Assembly (NCBI GenBank): GCA_006503475.1
Contig: RSEH01000363.1
Span: 1-35,281, forward strand
Origin: Stentor roeselii
Lineage: Eukaryota; Ciliophora; Heterotrichea; Heterotrichida; Stentoridae
Length of the DNA stretch: 35,281 nucleotides
Direction of reading: 5' to 3'
Part shown: positions 9,675 through 19,400 of the stretch, piece by piece
How the letters are laid out: each line of letters opens with the position of its first letter
Numbering within the stretch: position 1 is the stretch's first letter
Made by a program: the position numbers and the translations under genes
The notes under the pieces: generated by a model
What the model saw: only the letters and a program-made list of their open reading frames with translations
What the model was told of the DNA's origin: nothing
Database searches by the model: none

Positions 9675-11693
9675 ATGGAAAGCTTAATTTTATCAAATTC
9701 TTTATTTTGGGAGAATCCTTCAATAGACTTCGACAAACTTGAAAAATACGAAGAAAATGAACATTGTGATGAAGTTCTAGCTTATTTCAGAGGAAAAATA
9801 GGTATAAATGAAAAATGCTATTTAAGGAAATTCACATCTAATGCTGAAAGGGTAAGGGAAGTAGCTGAAAGAGAGTTAAAAATTATTATGAAATTAAGAG
9901 ATCTAAAAATTCAGGATAATTCATTGGGATACTTTTTCATCCATGAAGAAACTTCTTCTTCATTTGTATGGGTTTCAAAATCATATCCTTTAAAACTATC
10001 TGATGTGATTTACGAAAATGCTGATAAGAAATTAAGAGTCATTTCAAGTCTCATAAAAGTTGTCTATACTTTAAACTCAAATGATATTTATTATTTAATC
10101 TGGGATCCAAATAAAATTTTTATTGAAGGCGATGATATAATTTTAGGAGACCATTTCCTTGCAGATCAATATGATTCTAAAGAAGATTTAAGAATATTGT
10201 TAAAAAATATAAAACTTACCAGAAAAAATTATTTTATTTTGGATTTTTACAAATTATGCATAACATCAACAAAATTAGATTCTAACTTATTACGAAAAGC
10301 AGAAAATGCAGATATTAGTTCTTTAAAGCTATTAATTGAATATCTTTACAATATTAAATTTGAAGATCTTCCATCTGTGGTGAATAGAAAAACAAATCAT
10401 CCTATGCTTGATTATAAGTCAATTAAACACTGTCCATTATTCAAAATAACTGGGAATTTAAAAATCGTTGAAATTATGTCATTAATTTCAACAAACACTT
10501 TGAACCTAAATCAATTGAAGGCCTGTTTCCAAGTAAATGAGATAAAAGTATATCAGGCACAAACATTTCAAGAAAATTTCGAAACCATTTGTTTTAAAGA
10601 AATTTTAAAGTCATTTCAAACCCTTCAGTTAAACATCTTTTCATACAGATCCTCCAAGGATTCTTTTTGTAATAAACTAAAGAAAGAATGTAAAAGCATC
10701 TTATCAAATTATTATAATATTCTAGAAAAATCAAGGGAAAAATACTTAAACACTCCATGTTTGACTGATCAAATAGACGTTGCAAATGGAATTCTTTACT
10801 TTATTTGGGTTTTCCTTATGGATATGATTTCAAGTGAAAAATTAAGAGAAAAATTTCACATCTCGATTAAGAATCAACAAGGCCGCAAGGCGCTTGATTA
10901 TTATAATAAATTAAAAGCAATAAAATTTTTATGTCCTTTTTTGCAAGATTATTTTTTATTAGCCTTGGCAGCTCAATCATATGATAGCTACTGGAACTAC
11001 TTTTTTGATTCAGATTCTCTTTTTATTAAACTTTACTCGTGCTTCTCACTTATGTGTTGTAAAAATATCGTTAATATTTTTAAAAAACTATTAATGCATG
11101 AAAAAATACAAAGAATTTTAACAGTTTATTTGGATGCAGAGCTCAAAAATAAAACCTTGGAAATCATTTTCAATCATGCTCTACTACATGTCTATATAAT
11201 TCCTTTACCGTCTACCTTGCATGGCTTAACAACCTATAATTTAAACATATTTTTGAATATTTATGATATTCATTCTGTTTTAAATTGTCCACCAAGGTAC
11301 TTAGCTGCTTGGTTTCTTACTTTATTACATGAGTTAGCTCATTTTCTCAGAAGATATACAAGCAATAACTTTTTTGAGTCAAAGTCAAGACTTACTCCAA
11401 GAAATAACTCAAGTGTCCCTGAGTCTTTTATTAATTTAACTGAAAACTTAATCGATGAACAAGAAATCAGAGGAGAAACTGGAAAAGAAGTCGAAGATCA
11501 GTTTTGGGAACCACAAGATTTTATAAATGATTCATCAGCAAAGTATTTTTTGAAAGGCGATTTTGAAAACGAAGAGTTTATGAATAAGATAAAGAGGAAA
11601 AACTTGAAAACACTGAGTCGCTTAGCACTATCGAAAAGTAGATATACAAGTTTTTTTTTGGGGGATAAGAGATGTGGTTTAAGTAGACTTTAA
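9675..11693 (+). CDS. Copy D: intact pseudokinase-like / HExxH metallopeptidase-like protein
   Basis: 672 aa, no signal peptide or membrane segment. The N-terminal region (about 1-200) is laid out like a protein kinase. It has a beta3-like RKF with Lys52, an alphaC-like ERELKIIMKL with Glu67, and a hinge-like stretch near 96-104. The catalytic loop lacks HRD (NDIYYLIWDPNKIFI, 136-150), and GDH (158-160) stands where DFG is expected, so a kinase reaction is unlikely. The middle is helical and unrecognised. The C-terminal part has HELAH at 552-556 and, 45 residues later, ETGKEVE (601-607), the arrangement expected for HExxH zinc ligands plus a downstream Glu. The ATG at 9675 is supported by an identical start context in copy B. 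It is the only undamaged member of a local array. Its function and substrate are unknown; the protease call rests on the motif alone. Confidence 0.75.
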   Translation: MESLILSNSLFWENPSIDFDKLEKYEENEHCDEVLAYFRGKIGINEKCYLRKFTSNAERVREVAERELKIIMKLRDLKIQDNSLGYFFIHEETSSSFVWVSKSYPLKLSDVIYENADKKLRVISSLIKVVYTLNSNDIYYLIWDPNKIFIEGDDIILGDHFLADQYDSKEDLRILLKNIKLTRKNYFILDFYKLCITSTKLDSNLLRKAENADISSLKLLIEYLYNIKFEDLPSVVNRKTNHPMLDYKSIKHCPLFKITGNLKIVEIMSLISTNTLNLNQLKACFQVNEIKVYQAQTFQENFETICFKEILKSFQTLQLNIFSYRSSKDSFCNKLKKECKSILSNYYNILEKSREKYLNTPCLTDQIDVANGILYFIWVFLMDMISSEKLREKFHISIKNQQGRKALDYYNKLKAIKFLCPFLQDYFLLALAAQSYDSYWNYFFDSDSLFIKLYSCFSLMCCKNIVNIFKKLLMHEKIQRILTVYLDAELKNKTLEIIFNHALLHVYIIPLPSTLHGLTTYNLNIFLNIYDIHSVLNCPPRYLAAWFLTLLHELAHFLRRYTSNNFFESKSRLTPRNNSSVPESFINLTENLIDEQEIRGETGKEVEDQFWEPQDFINDSSAKYFLKGDFENEEFMNKIKRKNLKTLSRLALSKSRYTSFFLGDKRCGLSRL

Positions 11694-12290
11694 AAATTAG
11701 CCCATTATGTTTCATGCTTGATAAAGATAAATACTCTAGTTATTCTTAGTCTCTATTTTGTTCAATAAAATCCATTCTAATTAAATATTTTCGTAAGCAA
11801 ATATATGTCCAAAATATTTAATAAAACTATATATTTATCTAAATGTTAAGGGGTTTTAATCTGAAGTTGGAATATATTTTGGCACTCAATAGTTATACTA
11901 AAATGCTCTATTAGAATATATTATCAATTTAAATTTAAATAAGTATAGAGGATTATTATTCCATTTCAACTATCTATACCACTCTTACTTTCATTAGCTT
12001 TTTGTTAAGTTTTTAAATATGCCAAATATTGTTTATTTTTAAACACAAATATTAGTTATCAAAAAAATTTTAATGTATGAGTCTGGGCTTTTAAGATTCT
12101 GTCCTCCTATCTTATATATTTAAAGAATATTAAATCACTTATGTGTTGTTAGTCTATCTAATTAAGTTCTTTTCTTCGAAAAAGAAAGAAAACTCAATTC
12201 CTTTACTCGAATTAAGTTTAATATTATCAAGATAACAAAATTAATTTTACTATACTCCTCTCTATTCATCAATTCTAAATATTAGCCTAT
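11694..12290. other. Intergenic region between two convergent genes
   Basis: This very AT-rich stretch contains only the 3' flanks of copy D (+) and the cysteine protease (-). No open reading frame of interest, RNA gene or repeat was recognised. Confidence 0.55.
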
Positions 12291-13292
12291 CTAAAAGTAA
12301 GGATAAGAAGGTAATTGTTGTATTCCACACATACCAGGCCCATCCTTAATTTCAATCAACAAATATCCCTGCATTCCCCACTTAGGTCCCCAAGAGTTCC
12401 TGACAATATAATAAGGAATAGTTTGAGTAGTATCATACCCAACAACAACAACAGCATGGTCAATAGCAAGTCCACAGTCTTTAGTAATAACTCCACTCTT
12501 ATAAAACGACCAGCTCAGCTGATCAGCTTCAACTCCAACCGAGATAGGCTGCTGTGCAACAGCAGCAAGCAGCGCAGCACTAGAATTAGCAGTGACATCA
12601 GTATATCCCGTGATTTTAACCGCTACCTGATCAGCGAGTGTATAATTACACCTCTCATTTGCCGAGTTGTAAGGATAAACCGCTTCAGTCGGAATGCCTT
12701 TAGCCTTGGCATACTTGAAGGCATTATCAACAAGTCCTCCATAGCAGTGGTCATTTCCATAAGCTGAAGAGCAGTCAATGATCGACTGTTCAGAAAAAGA
12801 AGTCAAAGGATGGCCTGCTAAGAACCAGGCGCTTTCAATTGAACTGACAGCTGAAAAAGAGTAACAACCTCCGCAGGCCTGCTGGTCTTTCACAGGCAAG
12901 ACGGCTCCCTTCGTTCGCCAGTCGACCGTCGCTGGGTAAGTCGGCAGCTCTTCTGATGATTGGGGGACTGGAGGCCTTTTGGGGAATTTCTGAGGCAGGT
13001 AGATGGAAACATATTCTTCGTAGGACAGGTCTGACAGGAAGTTGTGACCGAGGGTCCAGGTGTTCCCTTCTTTGTTGAAATCGCGAATCTTCTTTGAGTT
13101 TTGGTTGAAGTTTCTGAACCTTTGCCAGAACTCTTCGCTGGAATATGACTTTCCGTGATCTTGTTGGTACTGCTCGAACTCTTGCATGTCTAGCTCGAAG
13201 GAACTTAGTGGAAGGGAGGAGTGGTTGTAAAGAGCCGCTATGAGGGCTACTGTTAGTAGGAGGACTAAGGAAATTTCTCGTACCTTTGACAT
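12291..13292 (-). CDS. Cathepsin L-like papain-family (C1A) cysteine protease
   Basis: 333-aa preproenzyme, a normal length for cathepsin L. Residues 7-22 form a hydrophobic signal sequence. The I29 propeptide shows the ERFNIN pattern (E54, R58, F62, N65, I69, N73) and a GxNxxxD element (G82, N84, D88). The mature enzyme should start near 120 (PATVDWR). The catalytic set is complete: oxyanion Gln137, Cys143 in CGGCYSF, His279 in DHAVVVVGY and Asn299 in RNSWGPKWG. The residue after the catalytic Cys is Tyr where most family members have Trp. It is probably a lysosomal/phagosomal or secreted digestive protease. A single uninterrupted exon ends at TAG. It diverges from the channel gene at 13806. 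Confidence 0.95.
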   Translation of the reverse strand: MSKVREISLVLLLTVALIAALYNHSSLPLSSFELDMQEFEQYQQDHGKSYSSEEFWQRFRNFNQNSKKIRDFNKEGNTWTLGHNFLSDLSYEEYVSIYLPQKFPKRPPVPQSSEELPTYPATVDWRTKGAVLPVKDQQACGGCYSFSAVSSIESAWFLAGHPLTSFSEQSIIDCSSAYGNDHCYGGLVDNAFKYAKAKGIPTEAVYPYNSANERCNYTLADQVAVKITGYTDVTANSSAALLAAVAQQPISVGVEADQLSWSFYKSGVITKDCGLAIDHAVVVVGYDTTQTIPYYIVRNSWGPKWGMQGYLLIEIKDGPGMCGIQQLPSYPYF

Positions 13293-13805
13293 TTTATTTG
13301 CTTACTGATCACAAGTTTGGAATATTTTCTTTTTGATGTCAACAAGAAATATTTTGTATTTTTGGAATTGATTTTATAGGTTATCTTGAATAATCTTGAT
13401 GATGGCTTTAATATAAAATTAATTATTGAAATCATGTAATCAACCATTCTCGATTGTCGATTGCTTTGACTCTAATAAAACTCAAGCTTTTTTCGAAAGA
13501 ATTGTATATAATTCTGTAAAAGAAATCAATTTTCTTTCAATCGATTACATCAAGAATAAAAAACCCGTTTATATTTCAATCATAATACATTTTCGTTGAA
13601 TCTTTTCAATCTTTAAGGTGTTAATCATGATTCTCTAAAAACATACCTATAAAAAAAACCTTGACCCTCTGATACCAAAACCAAAATTCAATCTTTCTCC
13701 AATTAACTGTCTTAACATTTAAAAAATTCAGTAAATGGAAAAACAATTAAACTCCATACTTAACAAATATCAACAAATAACTCCATACTTAATAAATATC
13801 AACAA
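13293..13805. promoter_or_regulatory. Shared 5' region of divergent protease and channel genes
   Basis: About 510 bp separate two divergent start codons, so both promoters must lie here. The half next to the plus-strand gene is A+C-rich on its coding strand, with runs of A followed by CC (near 13645-13690). No defined promoter element could be identified, and the regulatory role is inferred from position only. The last 58 bp hold a direct duplication, listed separately. Confidence 0.45.
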
Positions 13806-13807
13806 AT
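13750..13807 (+). repeat. 29-bp tandem duplication ending in the start codon
   Basis: Two copies of a 29-bp unit (13750-13778 and 13779-13807) differ at one base (TTAACAAA against TTAATAAA). The second copy ends with the A and T of the channel gene's ATG. In the first copy the same position reads ATA, so only one start codon exists. Confidence 0.85.
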
Positions 13808-16292
13808 GAAAATCCATCCAGATCACTTATTCACTCAATGCTCCTTCCCAACCTACAACCCATACGAAAAGGCTGACCTGAGCAAATCAGAGATGCACAG
13901 ACAGTCTCACCTGGTACGTCAAATATCAAAAGCGATGCAAGACCCATCAACTCCCAGATGCCCCTGCTGCGGATTCCCTTCCAAGGCAGAGCCATTTGAT
14001 CTAAACTGCAATATTCTCGATTTAAGCGAATTAGGAGCAGGTTTTTCTCTTTATTTCATCCTCACCAAGCAGATCGGTCTTTTACTTCTGACAGGTTTTA
14101 TTGTTGTGAGCATTCCTTGCATGACAGACAACCTACTGTCTCAAGACTCCCACGAATGGAACCACAAAGAATCCAGCTGGGAAATCTTCGCGACTTTAGG
14201 AAATCAAGGGAAAGATGGAATTATTTTTCCACTTTGGCAATGTGCCCTGCATATCGGTTTTATGTTGTTTGTGCTGATTTTTTCACATTTCTGTGAAAAG
14301 TGGCTTCGCAAGAAAGAAAAAGAATTCGATGTCAGCGTTGTTTCTCCTCGGGACTTCACTGTTCACGCTTATGGACTCGGCAACGCAGATGAAGATGAAG
14401 TCAAGAAATTCTTCGAGAAATTCGGCAGGTTTGATGGAAAACAAGCGAAAGTGGTCAAAGTGGTCCCTGCTTATCGAATAAAAGACTATGTCGACAGCAT
14501 ACGAAAGATAATCAGTCTTACAAATGAACTCAATCAGGCTAAACTGTCAAAAAAAGGACTTTGTCAAAAACGGAAAAGCAGGGAATCTATACAAAACGAA
14601 ATCAACATCGCAAAGAAATATATCGAAAAGTTTGAAAAATTAGAATTGAATGTTCTTAGAACAGGCCAGGCTTTTGTCACTTTTCAAAGTCAGGATGATG
14701 CTCGCGCTGTTGAGTTGAAGTTTAACAGAACATTGGTCACGAGACTCTGGAAAAAAATTTTTGAATGTTGTAGAAAAAAATCTCAGTTAACTGGCGGGAT
14801 TAATGAAAAAAATGTGTTTGCGGAATTGGCACATGAGCCAAATGATATATATTGGGAGAATCTTGAAGTTTCTTTTAAATCTAGACTTTTTCGAATGGCT
14901 GAAACTTCCTTGTTCACTTTAATAACTGTGCTGATTTCGTTTGTGCTAGTTTTTGGTATGAAAATGTATGAAAAAAAATTGAAAGAATCTCAAGGAGTTG
15001 AGGATGAATCTGCGCATATTAGTCTTAGGATTGCTTCTATGTGGCCTTCTGTGGTGATTATTTTACTGAACTTTGTTCTTACTATTTCAACAAGGTATTC
15101 AGTTTTTTTTGAAAGACCTCACTCTGTGACTCACTACAACATATCATTAGCGCTAAAGCTTGTATTTATAATGTTCTTCAACACAGCAATAATCACCCTA
15201 TTTATGAACTATGATTGGGAAAAAGATTGGTTTGTTCCAGGAGGACTTGTAGTTGATTCCTTTTACATCTTATTATCAAACGCGCTAATAACTCCCTTAG
15301 TTTTTTTATTCAATCCGGCCTTTCTTCTTCACTGGTACAACAAGCGAAGAGTATCCACATCCAGAAGTATCAGCCAGCAAGAGGCAAACCTTCTCTTCGA
15401 GAACCCTTCAGTAGACATTGCTCAAAAATATGCAAACCTGATAAAAACCCTTCTACTGACTTTCTGCTATGTGCCTTTGGTCCCTATGGCTTACGGCATA
15501 TCACTATTCGGTATAATCTTCGAATACTGGAGCTTTAAATACCTTCTCCTTCGAAAACACTCTTTTCCTCATCAAATATCAGGAGATTTGGTCAAGTCAG
15601 TTTTCGCTCTGGTTCCTTGGGCAGTTTTATTTTACTCATTTGTGAATTTCATCTTTACCTATTTTTTAAATGAAGTTGAAAGGGAACTTTCCTTCTACTG
15701 GATGAGTTTCTTAGTTGTTTACAACTTTTTCCCTGCTCAACTCTTGACCAAGTGCAATAAAAAACTTGAACTGTCCAGCTGGGAGTCTGAAGAAACTTAT
15801 GATCGAGTTTCAATGAACTTCGTCATGGACTATGACAAGGTCAACCCTTTCACGGCCAGTCAAGCTTTGAATAGTTTCATTAAAAAAATGCTGGATGAAG
15901 GAGTTGTTGATTCCAGTGAATTCAAGTCAATTGAAAATGATATTTTTAATGACTTCCCTGATCGGTTTAAGAGTCTTCAGAGATATGCGACTTTGAGAAG
16001 TAACTTTGGAGATTTTCAGCCTGGGGATCAGAAAACTTTGAGTAGTCTTTCCAGGGCTTTTACTGGCATTCAAGACTGTCATTTAATAAATATATCGCAG
16101 GTCTTTGATAAGATGAAGGAAAAAATAGACAAGGTTAAAGAAAAACAGAATAATTCAATGATTTATATTTTGAATAGTACTCAGGTTGTTGATTGCTTTG
16201 ATGAGAATGGGTCTGATGTGAAAACTGATAAAAGAGAGATTCACAGTGTTGACAAGATCAATAAAAGATTTTCAGTATTGACTAATCAATAG
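13806..16292 (+). CDS. OSCA/TMEM63 (CSC1-like) mechanosensitive cation channel
   Basis: 828 aa with about nine to ten membrane segments. A Cys-rich N-terminal stretch (CPCCG, residues 56-60, with nearby Cys) precedes TM1 (about 75-100). A second segment lies near 140-160. A cytosolic RRM-like insertion (about 178-300) starts with FTVHAYGLGN and ends with GQAFVTFQS. It is followed by DIYWENL near 347, the DI.WENL signature that leads into the channel core of OSCA/TMEM63 proteins. The remaining segments fill about 360-660. The soluble C-terminal tail (about 660-828) is charged. Members of this family conduct cations in response to membrane tension or osmotic stress. A single uninterrupted exon ends at TAG. 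The ATG lies at the end of a 29-bp duplication. The family call is fairly sure; function in this cell is inferred. Confidence 0.85.
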   Translation: MKIHPDHLFTQCSFPTYNPYEKADLSKSEMHRQSHLVRQISKAMQDPSTPRCPCCGFPSKAEPFDLNCNILDLSELGAGFSLYFILTKQIGLLLLTGFIVVSIPCMTDNLLSQDSHEWNHKESSWEIFATLGNQGKDGIIFPLWQCALHIGFMLFVLIFSHFCEKWLRKKEKEFDVSVVSPRDFTVHAYGLGNADEDEVKKFFEKFGRFDGKQAKVVKVVPAYRIKDYVDSIRKIISLTNELNQAKLSKKGLCQKRKSRESIQNEINIAKKYIEKFEKLELNVLRTGQAFVTFQSQDDARAVELKFNRTLVTRLWKKIFECCRKKSQLTGGINEKNVFAELAHEPNDIYWENLEVSFKSRLFRMAETSLFTLITVLISFVLVFGMKMYEKKLKESQGVEDESAHISLRIASMWPSVVIILLNFVLTISTRYSVFFERPHSVTHYNISLALKLVFIMFFNTAIITLFMNYDWEKDWFVPGGLVVDSFYILLSNALITPLVFLFNPAFLLHWYNKRRVSTSRSISQQEANLLFENPSVDIAQKYANLIKTLLLTFCYVPLVPMAYGISLFGIIFEYWSFKYLLLRKHSFPHQISGDLVKSVFALVPWAVLFYSFVNFIFTYFLNEVERELSFYWMSFLVVYNFFPAQLLTKCNKKLELSSWESEETYDRVSMNFVMDYDKVNPFTASQALNSFIKKMLDEGVVDSSEFKSIENDIFNDFPDRFKSLQRYATLRSNFGDFQPGDQKTLSSLSRAFTGIQDCHLINISQVFDKMKEKIDKVKEKQNNSMIYILNSTQVVDCFDENGSDVKTDKREIHSVDKINKRFSVLTNQ

Positions 16293-16467
16293 AAGGTTAC
16301 AGTAAATAATGAAGATAAGGAATAATGTAACTGACTATTTCATTTTAGGGGATTTTTTATGTGTAAACTTGAAATATTTATTAATTAAAAATAAGCTCAA
16401 TAAACTTAAGAAGCCTATCCATTTACTTCTTATTCCAACCCTCTCCATATCTATAAAATCCCTAAAA

Positions 16468-19400
16468 TTACACAAGTTCACTAATTAAAGAATAATCCTC
16501 TCTAACCTTCATAACCTTCAAACTTCTAGCAATAAACAAAACTCCAATCTCATCATACATCTCTCCCTGCAAAAACAAAGAACAACAGAATTCATGATCA
16601 GGGCGACAAGCTTCAACGAAACAAACTGCCTCTTCCTTTTTAATCAAAACAGCAAATTCCTTATCCGAAATCTCCTGATTAAAAAGACTAAAAACTTTTT
16701 TTCCATCAATCTCAAAAATCCCAAATTTTTTCGACTCAATAAAATCAATATTTTTTTCCACAAACTCAAAAAACATTGACTCGTCTTGAAAGTCCTTCTG
16801 AATCTTGAAAGGGATCCAAAAGACTTGACAATTTTTATCATTCGCCACTAAAAAGTACTTCTTTTTTCTGAAAATTTTCACTTTTACCTCCTGACCTGAG
16901 ATGTTTTTCACGAACTCGAAGACCGGGTCTGCCCTGGACAAGTCCGAAGGCGAATCAATTAAAAACTTTTGACTGCAGGTCAAAAGCTTGCCCTTTTCAT
17001 GGTCTTTAAAGTAAAGTCTTGGAAAAACGTTTTGCATTAAAATTCGTTTTAAAGGACAGTCTTCTGGGTAGCCTTCAAGAATCAGGGACTTGAGGAAAAC
17101 TGTGAAACTTTCTGAAGCATTTTTGGCTTCTATTTTGAGAAATGTCTTGAAAACTTTGCAGTTTAGATCGAATGGATTTTTGTTTATTTCGAATGTCGTC
17201 TGGAAATCCAGACGTAGCTCTTCTTCGGGGTTGGAAGTCGGAAGAGAAGGAAAGTCTTTTTCGTTTTCGAGAGAAAGACTTGATTTTGAAGATGAAGGGT
17301 CGATCGGGATCTTTAAAGCGAGTGTCAAAGGACTTGTTGAGACTTGTGACTCGGAAGAACTTTCAAAGCTTTTCACTGGGTTTAAATCGAGATTTGTCTC
17401 TTGCATTGAACTTTCTGAGTCGTTTTTACTTGAAATCTTTGAAGATGAACTCTGAGTTTTTCGAGGAGTTAAGATTTTTTCTGTTGTTTTTTCGAGACTT
17501 TCAGGAAATTTACTTTTTTGGGTAGAATCTTCGACTTTCATGACAGTTTCTGGAGATTCTTCTTGACTTTCCTTTTTCTCACTTTGATGAGATTTCTCAT
17601 CGAAATTCATATCAGAATTTTTTTCAATTTCCTGAAGACATTGTTCCTCATTTAAATAAATTTCCTTTCCTTTAATTTCAACCCGTTTTCCAAGATCTTC
17701 CTCAAGACATTGTTCCTCATTTAAATATATTTCCTTTCCTTTAATTTCAACCCGTTTTCCAACATCTTCCTCAAGACATTGTTCCTCATTCAAATAAATT
17801 TCCTTTCCTTTAATTTCAACCCGTTTTCCAACATCTTCCTCAAGACATTGTTCCTTATTCAAATAAATTTCCTTTCCTTTAATTTCAACCCGTTTTCCAA
17901 CATCTTCCTCAAGACATTGTTCCTTATTCAAATAAATTTCCTTTCCTTTTATTTCAACCCGCTTTCCAACATCTTCAGCAAAAGAACGAGAAGTCCTCAA
18001 AGGTAAATATTCCGAATCAAACATGCTGCCATCATTGACGTCCTTCACAAAAATCCCAAAAGCCTTTCCTTTCAAATAAACCTTGACAGAGATCTCAGTG
18101 CCATTTGATATCTTTTCACCTTCATACAACAAGAGCGGCAGACTTTCCAGACTTTCACTTAAAACCAAAACTTCTTCTTTGATCTTCAACTTAGGAACGA
18201 TTTTCTCTTCAATGTCCTTCTTGCTGCTGAAGCCTTTTTGGACTTTGACTGAAAATTCCTTCTGACTTTTGACGCTTTTGCCTTTAATCAAAACTTCATT
18301 TCTTTCATTTGAGAAGCAGTCAAGGATCAAGTCTTCTTCTCCGACTTTCCTAAGACTTCTCTGAACATGTTTAAAGCAAGGGTCTTTAGGTTTCTCAGTT
18401 TCAGGCAATCGAAGTTTGTGATTCGAGTCGAATTCGAGAGTGTTGAGGAAGGCCTCAAGGTTTTTTACTTGGTAGTCATTCAAAACTGTGCGAAAAACAA
18501 GTGATTTTAACTGAATGTTGAAAATTTCTAGAGTTTGGATTGCGCTTATCTGATAAACGAGGACAAAGAGGTACTGGGAATTTATTTGTTTCCAGGCTGA
18601 CAAAAGAACGTGACAAGGAGAATGATAAGAAAAGTACTTATTTTTCAGAGGACTCTTCTTTAACCTCAAGTTTTTCCGACAGAGAAACCCTCGAAAGCAT
18701 GACTGGATGAAAATTATATTAGCTTCATCAAAGACCTCTACAAAACTTTCTTTCTTGACAGGAGAAACTTCTTCAAATGATAGGAACTGGTCTGTTTGTG
18801 AGACGTTGTCAGTTCTTGACATGCCTGTGCCACTTTCATTATGAAGAACAGAAAACTGTGAACTGGGCGTAACAAAAGACCTATCAGGTTCACTTCGAGT
18901 AGGCAAGACACGTATTCCGCTCTGAGAAGCGATTTTAAGCTGCACTTTCTTCTCATACAACGGCGGCCTGGCAATGATTCTCTCAATTTCTTTCTTATAA
19001 TGCAACATCTCATTGCTAACCAATTTCGCTCCGCTTCCAGGGCGCAGATAATGACTTGACTTGCGACTCGAGGCACGTGAAGAGTCCTCTCGTTTGGGTC
19101 TCTCAATTCTATTTGCGCCTTTTTGCTTGAAATTCGCAGAGACAGGTCTGGGTTTTTGATAAACTTCATTTTGAATGCTCAGAAAGGCCTGCTGCGCTTC
19201 TTTCAACATTTCCTGCATTTCTGGAAGCTTTTCCAGAAGACTCACCGTCTTTTTGAAGAACTTGCAGGCCTCATGCAGATCTTTCAAGTGGACTTTCTGC
19301 GTCGCATAATGAAAACACGCGTTAGCAAAGAGTTTCTGCAAGTTTTCACTAAGAGAAGAAAATCTAGAAAAGCCTTCAACGATTTTAAAAGCTTCAGCAG

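Noticed and set aside
12315-12767. 150-codon open frame opposite the cysteine protease
   Set aside because: It lies entirely antisense to a clear protease with full catalytic set; a shadow frame.
17090-17525. Plus-strand open frames over the TPR/IQ gene
   Set aside because: Antisense to a 1123-codon gene; Phe/Leu/Ser-rich products typical of shadow frames.
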